In this document: positions 1 through 5,327 of the stretch, one piece after another
Layout of the letters: each line of letters starts with the position of its first letter
Numbering within the stretch: position 1 is the stretch's first letter
Assembly (NCBI GenBank): GCA_900546635.1
Contig: URDS01000064.1
Span: forward strand, 1 to 12,109
Source: an uncultured Eubacteriales bacterium
GTDB taxonomy: Bacteria > Bacillota > Clostridia > Oscillospirales > CAG-272
Length of the DNA stretch: 12,109 nt
Reading direction: 5' to 3'
Made by a program: the position numbers and the translations under genes
Notes under the pieces: generated by a model
What the model was told of the DNA's origin: nothing
What the model saw: only the letters and a program-made list of their open reading frames with translations
The model's database searches: none

Positions 1-226
1 CGAATACGCCCTTCGGAAAGGGGTTCTCCTTGTGGCGTCAGGACTCCTCCCGGCTGACGCCGGGCACCTCCTCACGCCTATACACGCCCCATCGTCGGAA
101 CACCTTGGTTTTTCGACGGTCTGACGGCAGGAAAGAAATTTTATTTCTTTCCTGCCGTTTCTATACGAAGAATGCGCACATACACGCCTTGAATCCGAAA
201 GATAAAATACGCCCAAACTAAGGACT
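1..226. other. Gene-free flank with inverted repeats
   Basis: No credible gene is seen here. A 63-codon open frame at 30-221 (+) has no Shine-Dalgarno site and a low-complexity, arginine- and serine-rich product, so it is probably spurious. The stretch holds an 8-bp inverted repeat (GGCGTCAG at 34-41 with CTGACGCC at 54-61), a 5-bp stem at 9-22, and the long hairpin listed separately at 124-158. A 9-nt string, ATACACGCC, occurs at 80-88 and again at 180-188. This was presumably the region downstream of queA before the adjacent module arrived. It could be a repeat family of the host genome, which cannot be tested from one copy. Confidence 0.4.
124..158. repeat. Perfect 16-bp inverted repeat (hairpin)
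   Basis: The arms 124-139 and 143-158 are exactly complementary around a TTT loop, with a GC-rich base (ACGGCAGG) and an AT-rich tip. Only TTT follows on the plus strand and no T-run follows on the minus strand, so it is not a textbook intrinsic terminator. It lies about 70 bp beyond the displaced queA stop codon, where a transcript end would be expected. It may be a terminator of the minus-strand transcript or a genomic repeat. Confidence 0.5.
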
Positions 227-252
227 TTATACTATGAGCATCGCGTCGCCGA
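227..252 (-). pseudogene. Displaced 3' end of queA
   Basis: Read on the minus strand, 250-227 encodes G-D-A-M-L-I-V followed by TAA. GDAM plus two or three hydrophobic residues is the usual C-terminal end of QueA, and the intact queA at 1208-2269 ends G-D-A-M-F-I-C. The codons upstream of this fragment (at 253 and beyond) are not QueA-like. It therefore looks like the original gene tail, cut off when the roughly 970-bp module entered and supplied a replacement tail. The family C-terminus and the sequence match are observed; the displacement is inferred. Confidence 0.6.
239..252. repeat. 14-bp direct repeat, left copy (att-like core)
   Basis: The sequence CATCGCGTCGCCGA is identical to 1220-1233 and in the same orientation. 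Both copies correspond to the GDAM codons of queA read on the minus strand. The two copies bracket the two-gene module, as attL and attR core sites bracket an element integrated at the 3' end of a gene. No integrase gene lies between them. Confidence 0.6.
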
Positions 253-268
253 TGTTTGCAGTATATAA

Positions 269-298
269 GATTGGTAACGAAACATTATCAATCGGTAA
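269..298. repeat. Left-edge repeat of the inserted module
   Basis: This segment contains GATTGGTAA (269-277) and CAATCGGTAA (289-298), which also form an imperfect 9-bp stem (269-277 with 285-293, one G-U pair). The part 281-298 matches the reverse complement of 1148-1165 at 16 of 18 positions, so the two edges of the module carry related inverted repeats. They could be recombinase arm sites, transposase ends, or simply related terminator hairpins. The segment follows immediately after the stop codon of the DUF2442 gene. Confidence 0.5.
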
Positions 299-299
299 C

Positions 300-734
300 T
301 TACCTTTGTGCATTTCCGTATTCCCTCTTCATAGCTTCAGCCGATATAACCCATTGCTTTCCGAATTTGCACACATCGACACCGTTAACTAATTTTCCAT
401 AAGTTATTGCCTTGCGCAATGTGCTGTCATTAAGTCCCCATAATTCAGTTGCATCGCCGAATGACATTAAACCGTCAAACGGAGTCTCGACAATAACACC
501 GTTTTCCCATAGTTCGTCACAGGAAAGGTCAAGGTCATCATTCCATACAATACCATATCCTCCGACATCGACTGCCACACAGGTAAATTCTTCAGCGTTT
601 TCAAATAAAGAATTAAAAACCGGTATCTTTTTAAACAATGGCTTGACATCATATATTTTTGTTGTGCCTTCCGAAAATTGGACGCTTAATTGATAATCGG
701 GCAACGGAGCAACACTCTTAATTTTATGAAACAT
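300..734 (-). CDS. DUF2442-HTH protein, putative antitoxin/regulator
   Basis: The product is 144 residues. Residues 1 to about 82 resemble the DUF2442 family: a short beta-rich domain with FSEGTTKIYDVKPLF and, near its end, GIVWNDDLDLSCDELWENG. Residues about 88-140 form a second domain (SFGDATELWGLNDSTLRKAI, then GKQWVISAEAMKREYG) resembling the excisionase/MerR-like helix-turn-helix often appended to such proteins. The start is the ATG at 734-732. Its AAGGAGG (741-747) overlaps the stop codon of the upstream DUF4160 gene, so the two are co-transcribed and probably translationally coupled. DUF2442 and DUF4160 genes are commonly paired and have been predicted to form a toxin-antitoxin module, with DUF2442 as antitoxin. 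The HTH would let it bind the palindrome in the module's promoter; this is inference. No biochemical activity is established for the family as far as I know. Confidence 0.75.
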   Translation of the reverse strand: MFHKIKSVAPLPDYQLSVQFSEGTTKIYDVKPLFKKIPVFNSLFENAEEFTCVAVDVGGYGIVWNDDLDLSCDELWENGVIVETPFDGLMSFGDATELWGLNDSTLRKAITYGKLVNGVDVCKFGKQWVISAEAMKREYGNAQR

Positions 735-745
735 AATAACCCTCC

Positions 746-1000
746 TTATTCAAGCGGAGAAATATTCTTGAAATCCTGCGTTTCCCAAATTTCTTTCAGT
801 TCATCTCTATGAAGAGAAATCCATTCCTGAACCATAGCAAGTGCTTTTGGAGGCAGATGACCTTCAAGTACATTTCCTGTCATAAAATCTATTGCCGCAA
901 CATCATCGTTATAAATTGCGTGAATATGCGGTGGATTGTGTTCTTTCTGTAAAAAATACATCCTAATAATAATTCCGTAAAATCGAGATAAAACAGGCAT
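746..1000 (-). CDS. DUF4160 protein, putative toxin
   Basis: The product is 84 residues and is recognised as DUF4160 by the start MPVLSRFYGIIIRMYF, the central EHNPPHIHA (residues 20-28) and the C-terminal helix LPPKALAMVQEWISLHRDEL. The ATG at 1000-998 is preferred over the in-frame GTG at 1009, because AAGGAG (1009-1014) lies 8 nt before the ATG and family members begin MPxxSRF. It is the first gene of the module, 11 bp upstream of the DUF2442-HTH gene. Its role as toxin is a comparative-genomic prediction; the clustered histidines in HNPPHIHA could bind metal or be catalytic, but I see no known enzyme signature. There is no signal peptide or membrane segment, so it should be cytoplasmic. 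Confidence 0.75.
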   Translation of the reverse strand: MPVLSRFYGIIIRMYFLQKEHNPPHIHAIYNDDVAAIDFMTGNVLEGHLPPKALAMVQEWISLHRDELKEIWETQDFKNISPLE

Positions 1001-1029
1001 TACATTCACTCCTTAATTTCTGTAACTAT

Positions 1030-1058
1030 ATTATATCACGGTACCGTGATGTTGTCAA
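1030..1058 (-). promoter_or_regulatory. Module promoter with palindromic operator in spacer
   Basis: On the minus strand, TTGACA (1058-1053) and TATAAT (1035-1030) both match consensus and are separated by exactly 17 nt. A perfect 16-bp palindrome, ATCACGGTACCGTGAT (1035-1050), fills nearly all of the spacer and touches the -10 box. A repressor bound there would block RNA polymerase. The obvious candidate is the DUF2442-HTH protein encoded second in the operon, giving autoregulation. The leader to the DUF4160 ATG is about 20 nt and carries the AAGGAG. Confidence 0.85.
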
Positions 1059-1123
1059 TAAATTTACTGAAAAATTTTTAAACAAAATGTGCAGCAACTC
1101 ACAGGAAATTACGAGCTAAAAAT

Positions 1124-1164
1124 ATATTACCAATCGGTAAACTATCTTTACCGATTGGTAATAT
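1124..1164 (-). terminator. 18-bp hairpin after queA; right-edge repeat
   Basis: The arms 1124-1141 and 1147-1164 are fully complementary around CTATC. On the minus strand the stem lies about 44 nt beyond the queA stop codon and is followed by ATTTTT (AAAAA at 1118-1122 on the plus strand). It can therefore act as an intrinsic terminator separating queA from the module, although the stem is AT-rich. Its arms contain CAATCGGTAA and GATTGGTAA, the same two motifs found at the left edge (269-298), so it may also be a recombination site. Confidence 0.6.
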
Positions 1165-1207
1165 TGCTTAAATATACCTGCATATTTCTTTAATAGTTTG
1201 TGCATAT

Positions 1208-2269
1208 TCAACAAATAAACATCGCGTCGCCGAAACTGAAAAATCGATACTGCTGTTCCACGGCGCAGCGGTATGCGTCCAAAATTTTTTCCCGATTATA
1301 AAATGCGCTCACCAGCATCAAAAGCGTGCTTTCCGGAAGATGGAAATTGGTAATCAGCGCATCCACCGCTTTAAAACGATACCCCGGATAGATAAAAATT
1401 CCGGTGTCCCCCGCCATTTCATGCAAGATTCCGGCGTCGTCCGACGCACTCTCCAGCACGCGGCAGGAGGTCGTCCCCACGGCAATCACCCGACCGCCGG
1501 CGGCACGCCGGCGATTGATCTCGTCGGCGCTCTCCCGACTGATCGAAAAATATTCGGTATGCATCACATGGTCGCGGATTTGGCTTTCCTTAACCGGACG
1601 AAACGTACCGAGTCCGACATGCAGCAAAACCGGCACAACCGCCGTCCCCTGCGCGCGAAGTCCATTCAGCAGTTCCTCCGTAAAATGCAAGCCCGCGGTC
1701 GGCGCGGCCGCGCTGCCCGCGTCGCGCGCATATACGGTCTGATACCGACTGCCATCGCTCAGCTTTTCCGTGATATACGGCGGCAGCGGCATGCTTCCGA
1801 TCTCCTCGAGAATACGGTAGACATCCGCCCCGCCGACACTCATCCGAACCAGTCGGTTGCCCTCCTCGACGATTTCCGTAATCTCTCCGAAGAGCTTTCC
1901 CTCTCCGAAAACAAAGCGCGCGCCGACTTTTGCTTTCTTTCCCGGCCGAACCAGCGTTTCCCAAACCGTATCGCCCCGACGGCGAAGCAGTAAAAATTCC
2001 ACCACACGTTCCGGCCGCGATACATCAGTCCCGTAAATACGTGCGGGAATCACCTTGGAATTGTTGACCACCAGCACATCCTCCGGACGGATATACTCGG
2101 AAATATCGTAAAAATGTCTGTGCGTCACAGTTCCGCCCGCGCGGTCAAGCACCATCAGCCGGGACGCATCCCGCCGCGCCGCCGGCGTCTGTGCAATCAA
2201 ATTTTCGGGAAGTTCGTAAAAGAAATCCTCTTTTCGGAGATCGGTTTTTATTCTCTCATTTTTTATCAT
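1208..2269 (-). CDS. queA: QueA, tRNA preQ1 ribosyltransferase-isomerase
   Basis: QueA transfers and isomerises the ribosyl group of S-adenosylmethionine onto preQ1 at tRNA position 34, giving epoxyqueuosine in the cytoplasm. The 353-residue product has the family landmarks in order: FFYELPENLIAQTP and RRDASRLMVLDR near the N-terminus, VVNNSKVIPARI (68-79), PLPPYI (161-166), YQTVYARDAGSAAAPTAGLHF (from 176), LLHVGLGTFRPV (215-226), and LITNFHLPESTLLMLVSAF near the end. The ATG at 2269-2267 fits the usual N-terminus and length; only a weak purine-rich site precedes it. The frame stays open to 2422, but that would overlap dapA and add non-family residues. The last three residues, F-I-C, appear to come from the inserted module, while the original L-I-V tail lies at 227-238. 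The usual partner tgt is not in the window. Confidence 0.95.
   Translation of the reverse strand: MIKNERIKTDLRKEDFFYELPENLIAQTPAARRDASRLMVLDRAGGTVTHRHFYDISEYIRPEDVLVVNNSKVIPARIYGTDVSRPERVVEFLLLRRRGDTVWETLVRPGKKAKVGARFVFGEGKLFGEITEIVEEGNRLVRMSVGGADVYRILEEIGSMPLPPYITEKLSDGSRYQTVYARDAGSAAAPTAGLHFTEELLNGLRAQGTAVVPVLLHVGLGTFRPVKESQIRDHVMHTEYFSISRESADEINRRRAAGGRVIAVGTTSCRVLESASDDAGILHEMAGDTGIFIYPGYRFKAVDALITNFHLPESTLLMLVSAFYNREKILDAYRCAVEQQYRFFSFGDAMFIC
1220..1233. repeat. 14-bp direct repeat, right copy (att-like core)
   Basis: This is the copy inside intact queA of the 14-mer also found at 239-252. It covers the GDAM codons. The sequence beyond it toward lower coordinates (1167-1219) is AT-rich, matching the module rather than queA. 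Confidence 0.6.
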
Positions 2270-2291
2270 ACTGAATGCCGCTTTCGGAAAA

Positions 2292-2325
2292 TTTTCATAT
2301 TGTATTAGTAGTACTATTATAGTAC
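2292..2325 (+). promoter_or_regulatory. Probable dapA promoter overlapping a palindrome
   Basis: TTTTCA (2292-2297, 4 of 6 matches to consensus) and TATTAT (2315-2320, 5 of 6) are 17 nt apart, with a start of transcription expected near 2327. The -10 box sits inside a 15-nt palindrome, GTACTAT-T-ATAGTAC (2311-2325), and overlaps the queA -10 box on the other strand. The two genes therefore compete for, or share, this site. No lysine riboswitch is present in the roughly 30-nt leader. Confidence 0.5.
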
Positions 2326-2344
2326 CAAAAAAGCGAAAAAGCAA
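2316..2344 (-). promoter_or_regulatory. Probable queA promoter
   Basis: On the minus strand, TTGCTT (2344-2339, 3 of 6 matches) and a consensus TATAAT (2321-2316) are separated by 17 nt. The expected transcription start is about 40 nt before the queA ATG. It overlaps the divergent dapA promoter almost completely. Confidence 0.5.
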
Positions 2345-2358
2345 GTTCAGAGGAGAAT

Positions 2359-3273
2359 ATGTGTACATACAATTTCGATCATTCCGACACAACGAAAAAA
2401 TATCCGTTTTCCGGCGCGGCAACCGCCCTTGCGACCCCCTTTTCCGGCGGTGAACCGGCGCTCGACAAATTTCGCTCGCTGGTTCGCTGGCAGGCCGATA
2501 TGGGCATCGACGCGCTTTGTATTGCAGGCACGACCGGAGAAGCCGCCACGCTCAGCCAAAGCGAGCGGCGGTGCCTGATTGCAGCGGCCAAAGAAGAAAT
2601 CGGCGATGCGCTGCCGCTGATCGCGGGATGCGGAAGCGCCGACACGAAAACCGCCTGCACGCTGTGCCGTGATGCAGTGGCAAGCGGCGCGGACGCTCTG
2701 CTCATCATTACGCCTTACTGCAATAAGGGAACCGCCGCGGGAATTTTAGAACATTACAAACAGGTCGCGGACGCCGCCGGCGGCAAACCGATTATTCTAT
2801 ACAATGTTCCCTCCCGCACCGGCGTAGATCTGACGCTTGCGCAATATAAAGCGCTGTCCGCGATTCCCGGCATCTGCGCAGTTAAGGAAGCTTCGCCGAA
2901 TTTCACCCGCATTACACGGCTGTGTGCCGAAACATCGCTTTGCGTATACAGCGGTAACGATGATATGACGCTGCCCGTTCTTTCCCTCGGCGGCCGCGGC
3001 GTAATTTCCGTACTCTCCAACATCGCGCCTGCAGCCGTCGCAGCGATGACGCGCGCGGCACTTGAAAACGATACGGCCTGCGCCATTCGTCTGGCGCATA
3101 AATACGCGCGTCTGGTTCAACTTTTATTTGCCGAAACCAATCCGGCGCCTTTGAAATACGCCATGTCCCTGCTGGATTTGTGTAAGGAGGAAATGCGTTT
3201 ACCGCTTGCCGGTATCGAAGAAAGCTTAAAAGAACAGATCAAAGCCGAGATGATTTTACTGGATATGATCTGA
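2359..3273 (+). CDS. dapA: DapA, 4-hydroxy-tetrahydrodipicolinate synthase
   Basis: DapA condenses pyruvate with aspartate semialdehyde, the first committed step to diaminopimelate and lysine, in the cytoplasm. The 304-residue protein is a (beta/alpha)8 aldolase. It shows GTTGE (57-61; Thr58 matches E. coli Thr44), ITPYCNK (117-123), LYNVPSRTG (147-155; Tyr148 matches Tyr133, Arg153 matches Arg138) and VKEAS (175-179), where Lys176 forms the Schiff base. The residue equivalent to E. coli Tyr107, which reaches across the dimer, is Cys121. About 14 extra residues precede the usual start. The ATG at 2359 has AGGAGA at 2351-2356, unusually close. Residue 107 varies in the family, so I still expect DapA rather than another N-acetylneuraminate lyase-family aldolase. 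It is transcribed alone and ends at a strong terminator. Confidence 0.9.
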   Translation: MCTYNFDHSDTTKKYPFSGAATALATPFSGGEPALDKFRSLVRWQADMGIDALCIAGTTGEAATLSQSERRCLIAAAKEEIGDALPLIAGCGSADTKTACTLCRDAVASGADALLIITPYCNKGTAAGILEHYKQVADAAGGKPIILYNVPSRTGVDLTLAQYKALSAIPGICAVKEASPNFTRITRLCAETSLCVYSGNDDMTLPVLSLGGRGVISVLSNIAPAAVAAMTRAALENDTACAIRLAHKYARLVQLLFAETNPAPLKYAMSLLDLCKEEMRLPLAGIEESLKEQIKAEMILLDMI

Positions 3274-3298
3274 GCAAAATTTCAACAAAATATGTCCC

Positions 3299-3336
3299 GC
3301 CGAAGTCTCTTTTTTGTAGACTTCGGCATTTTTTTC
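3299..3336 (+). terminator. dapA intrinsic terminator
   Basis: A 10-bp stem (GCCGAAGTCT at 3299-3308 with AGACTTCGGC at 3318-3327) with a 9-nt loop is followed by ATTTTTTT. It starts 26 nt after the dapA stop codon. Confidence 0.9.
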
Positions 3337-3365
3337 TTACTCCCCTGTCATTTTCTGTTTTTTCG

Positions 3366-3394
3366 TTGACACCGGGAACGCTTTTATATATAAT
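3366..3394 (+). promoter_or_regulatory. Strong promoter of the guaA operon
   Basis: TTGACA (3366-3371) and TATAAT (3389-3394) both match consensus, with a 17-nt spacer. Transcription should start near 3401, leaving a leader of about 32 nt. That leader is too short for a guanine riboswitch, and I see no purine-type aptamer, so expression is probably high and largely constitutive. Confidence 0.85.
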
Positions 3395-3432
3395 AAAATC
3401 GTATCTTTTACTTTGTGAAAGGCGAAGGCATT

Positions 3433-5298
3433 ATGGAAAAATTGGCAATTCTGGATTGCGGCGGACAGTACACAAAAGTCATTGACCGCAAGGTTCGCGA
3501 ACTCGGCGTCTGCTCGGATATTTTTCCGATGGACATTGCCGCCGAAAAGCTCCGCGCATACAATGCCATCATTTTAAGCGGCGGTCCCGCGAGCGTTTGG
3601 GCATGCGGCGCACCCCGATATGACAAAGCCATTTTTTCTCTGAATATCCCCATACTGGGCATTTGTTACGGTATGCAGCTTATCAACGAACATTTCGGCG
3701 GCGAAGTTCTGCCCGAAGTCAAAACCGAATACGGGCCCGTTGATATTGATATTCTAGCGCCCTGCCCCCTAACAGACGGTCTGGCGCCGAAACAAACGGT
3801 GCTGATGAGTCACGGAGACGCGGTGAAGCGCTTGGCAGACGGATTTGAGGCATTTGCCGTAACCGGCAATGTAGTCGCGGGCATCTATAACGCCGAAAAG
3901 CGCATTGTCGGCGTACAATTCCACCCCGAAGTCGATCTTTCAGAGCACGGAACCGAGATGCTGGAAAATTTTCTGCGGCGCATTTGTCATTTGAAAGAGG
4001 TTTACGCGCTGGAAGACCGGATCGAAACGTCCATCCGCATGATACAGGAGAGAGTCGAAAACCACAAAATCATTGTATTGGTTTCGGGCGGCGTTGACAG
4101 CGCCGTTACAGCCGCGCTCCTTTTGCGCGCACTGCCGCCCGAAAATGTCTATGCCATCCATATCGACCACGGTATGATGCGGAAAAACGAAAGCGACCGC
4201 ATTTGCGACAATCTGAAGAAGCTGGGACTGATTCATATGAAGCGCGTCAACGCCGAAAACGAATTTTTCAACGGCACGGTAGATGACGGCAACGGCAAAA
4301 TCATCGGTCCGCTTTCCATGACCTGTGATCCGGAGAAAAAGCGCGCAATTATCGGCGCCATGTTTATAAAAGTGACCGCAAAAGCCGCGGAGGAACTGGG
4401 ACTTGATTTTGAACACACCTTTCTCGCGCAGGGCACGCTTCGCCCGGATTTGATCGAAAGCGGCAATCCGGATGTAAGCGGTTATGCAAATAAAATCAAA
4501 ACGCATCACAATGATGTGGATATTATTCGTCGCGCTCGCAAGCGCGGCATGATCGTAGAAACCAACTGGGACTGGCACAAGGATGAAGTGCGTCAGGTTG
4601 CCCGTATGCTCGGTCTGGATGAGGAAATCGCATCACGGCAGCCGTTTCCCGGGCCGGGCCTTGGCGTTCGTTTGCTCTGCAACGATTCCGCTATTGTTGT
4701 CACGACCGAACAGCGCGACAGCTTAACCGCGCTGATTCAACAAACCGGCAAAGAAATCTATACGGCGAAAATCGCACCGATCCGCAGCGTAGGCGTACAG
4801 GGAGATAACCGTTCCTATAAGAGTCTTGCTCTGCTTTGCGGCGGCGGAATACACAGCGATTTTGAGGAAGCTTTTGAAATTGCAAAAGCAATTCCCAACA
4901 ACCTGCCTTTCATCAACCGAGTTGCATATCGTATTGATTCCGACGCGCCCTGTACGACGCTTCACAGCGGTCCGATGCATGTCTGTCACGAGACGGTCGA
5001 TCTGCTTCGCGAAGCGGATGCGATTGTAACAGACGGGCTGATGAATCCGAAAATCGCCCAATGTTTTGCCGTATTGATCCCGATTTCCTCCAATCTTATT
5101 CAAAAATATTCCGTCGTGATCCGTGTCGTTGTAACCAACGATTATATGACGGCACAGTCTGCTCGGCCGGGCAAGCATTTTACGCTTAAAGCGTTGGAGA
5201 CCACAGCAAAATCCATAAAACGACAGTTCGGCGATCGGATTGACATGGTGCTATACGATATTACCGGCAAACCGCCGGCAACCATCGAGTGGGAATAA
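3433..5298 (+). CDS. guaA: GMP synthase (glutamine-hydrolysing), long form
   Basis: GuaA converts XMP, ATP and glutamine to GMP in the cytoplasm. The product is 621 residues; the usual bacterial enzyme is a little over 500. Residues 1 to about 185 are the class I glutaminase, with LGICYG (nucleophile Cys78) and QFHPE (His164, Glu166). Residues about 196-413 are the ATP-pyrophosphatase, with the P-loop SGGVDS (218-223) and RQPFPGPGLGVR (402-413). The remaining 208 residues are the dimerisation region, about 95 longer than in the paralogue next door. They contain RSVGVQGDNRSY, NRVAY, KYSVVIRVVVT and YMTAQSARPG before the terminal TIEWE. These extra blocks resemble the D1 insertion of eukaryotic GMP synthase, as I recall human GMPS. 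The ATG at 3433 is preferred to the GTG at 3415 because it gives the standard MEKLAILDCGGQY start. It is followed after 29 bp by a GATase-less paralogue. Confidence 0.93.
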   Translation: MEKLAILDCGGQYTKVIDRKVRELGVCSDIFPMDIAAEKLRAYNAIILSGGPASVWACGAPRYDKAIFSLNIPILGICYGMQLINEHFGGEVLPEVKTEYGPVDIDILAPCPLTDGLAPKQTVLMSHGDAVKRLADGFEAFAVTGNVVAGIYNAEKRIVGVQFHPEVDLSEHGTEMLENFLRRICHLKEVYALEDRIETSIRMIQERVENHKIIVLVSGGVDSAVTAALLLRALPPENVYAIHIDHGMMRKNESDRICDNLKKLGLIHMKRVNAENEFFNGTVDDGNGKIIGPLSMTCDPEKKRAIIGAMFIKVTAKAAEELGLDFEHTFLAQGTLRPDLIESGNPDVSGYANKIKTHHNDVDIIRRARKRGMIVETNWDWHKDEVRQVARMLGLDEEIASRQPFPGPGLGVRLLCNDSAIVVTTEQRDSLTALIQQTGKEIYTAKIAPIRSVGVQGDNRSYKSLALLCGGGIHSDFEEAFEIAKAIPNNLPFINRVAYRIDSDAPCTTLHSGPMHVCHETVDLLREADAIVTDGLMNPKIAQCFAVLIPISSNLIQKYSVVIRVVVTNDYMTAQSARPGKHFTLKALETTAKSIKRQFGDRIDMVLYDITGKPPATIEWE

Positions 5299-5327
5299 AT
5301 CTATTGCATTTTGCAGGAGAAATTTAT

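Noticed and set aside
30..221. Small open frame at the left edge.
   Set aside because: It has no Shine-Dalgarno site, crosses a perfect hairpin, and has a low-complexity basic product.
1340..1993. Plus-strand open frame (217 codons) inside queA.
   Set aside because: It is antisense to conserved QueA motifs, and its arginine-rich product looks like a frame shadow.
2270..2422. N-terminal extension of queA to 2422.
   Set aside because: It would run through the predicted promoters and the first codons of dapA, and adds 51 residues absent from the family.
3940..4578. Minus-strand open frame (212 codons) inside guaA.
   Set aside because: It is antisense to the ATP-pyrophosphatase domain of guaA, with no ribosome binding site or recognisable motif.
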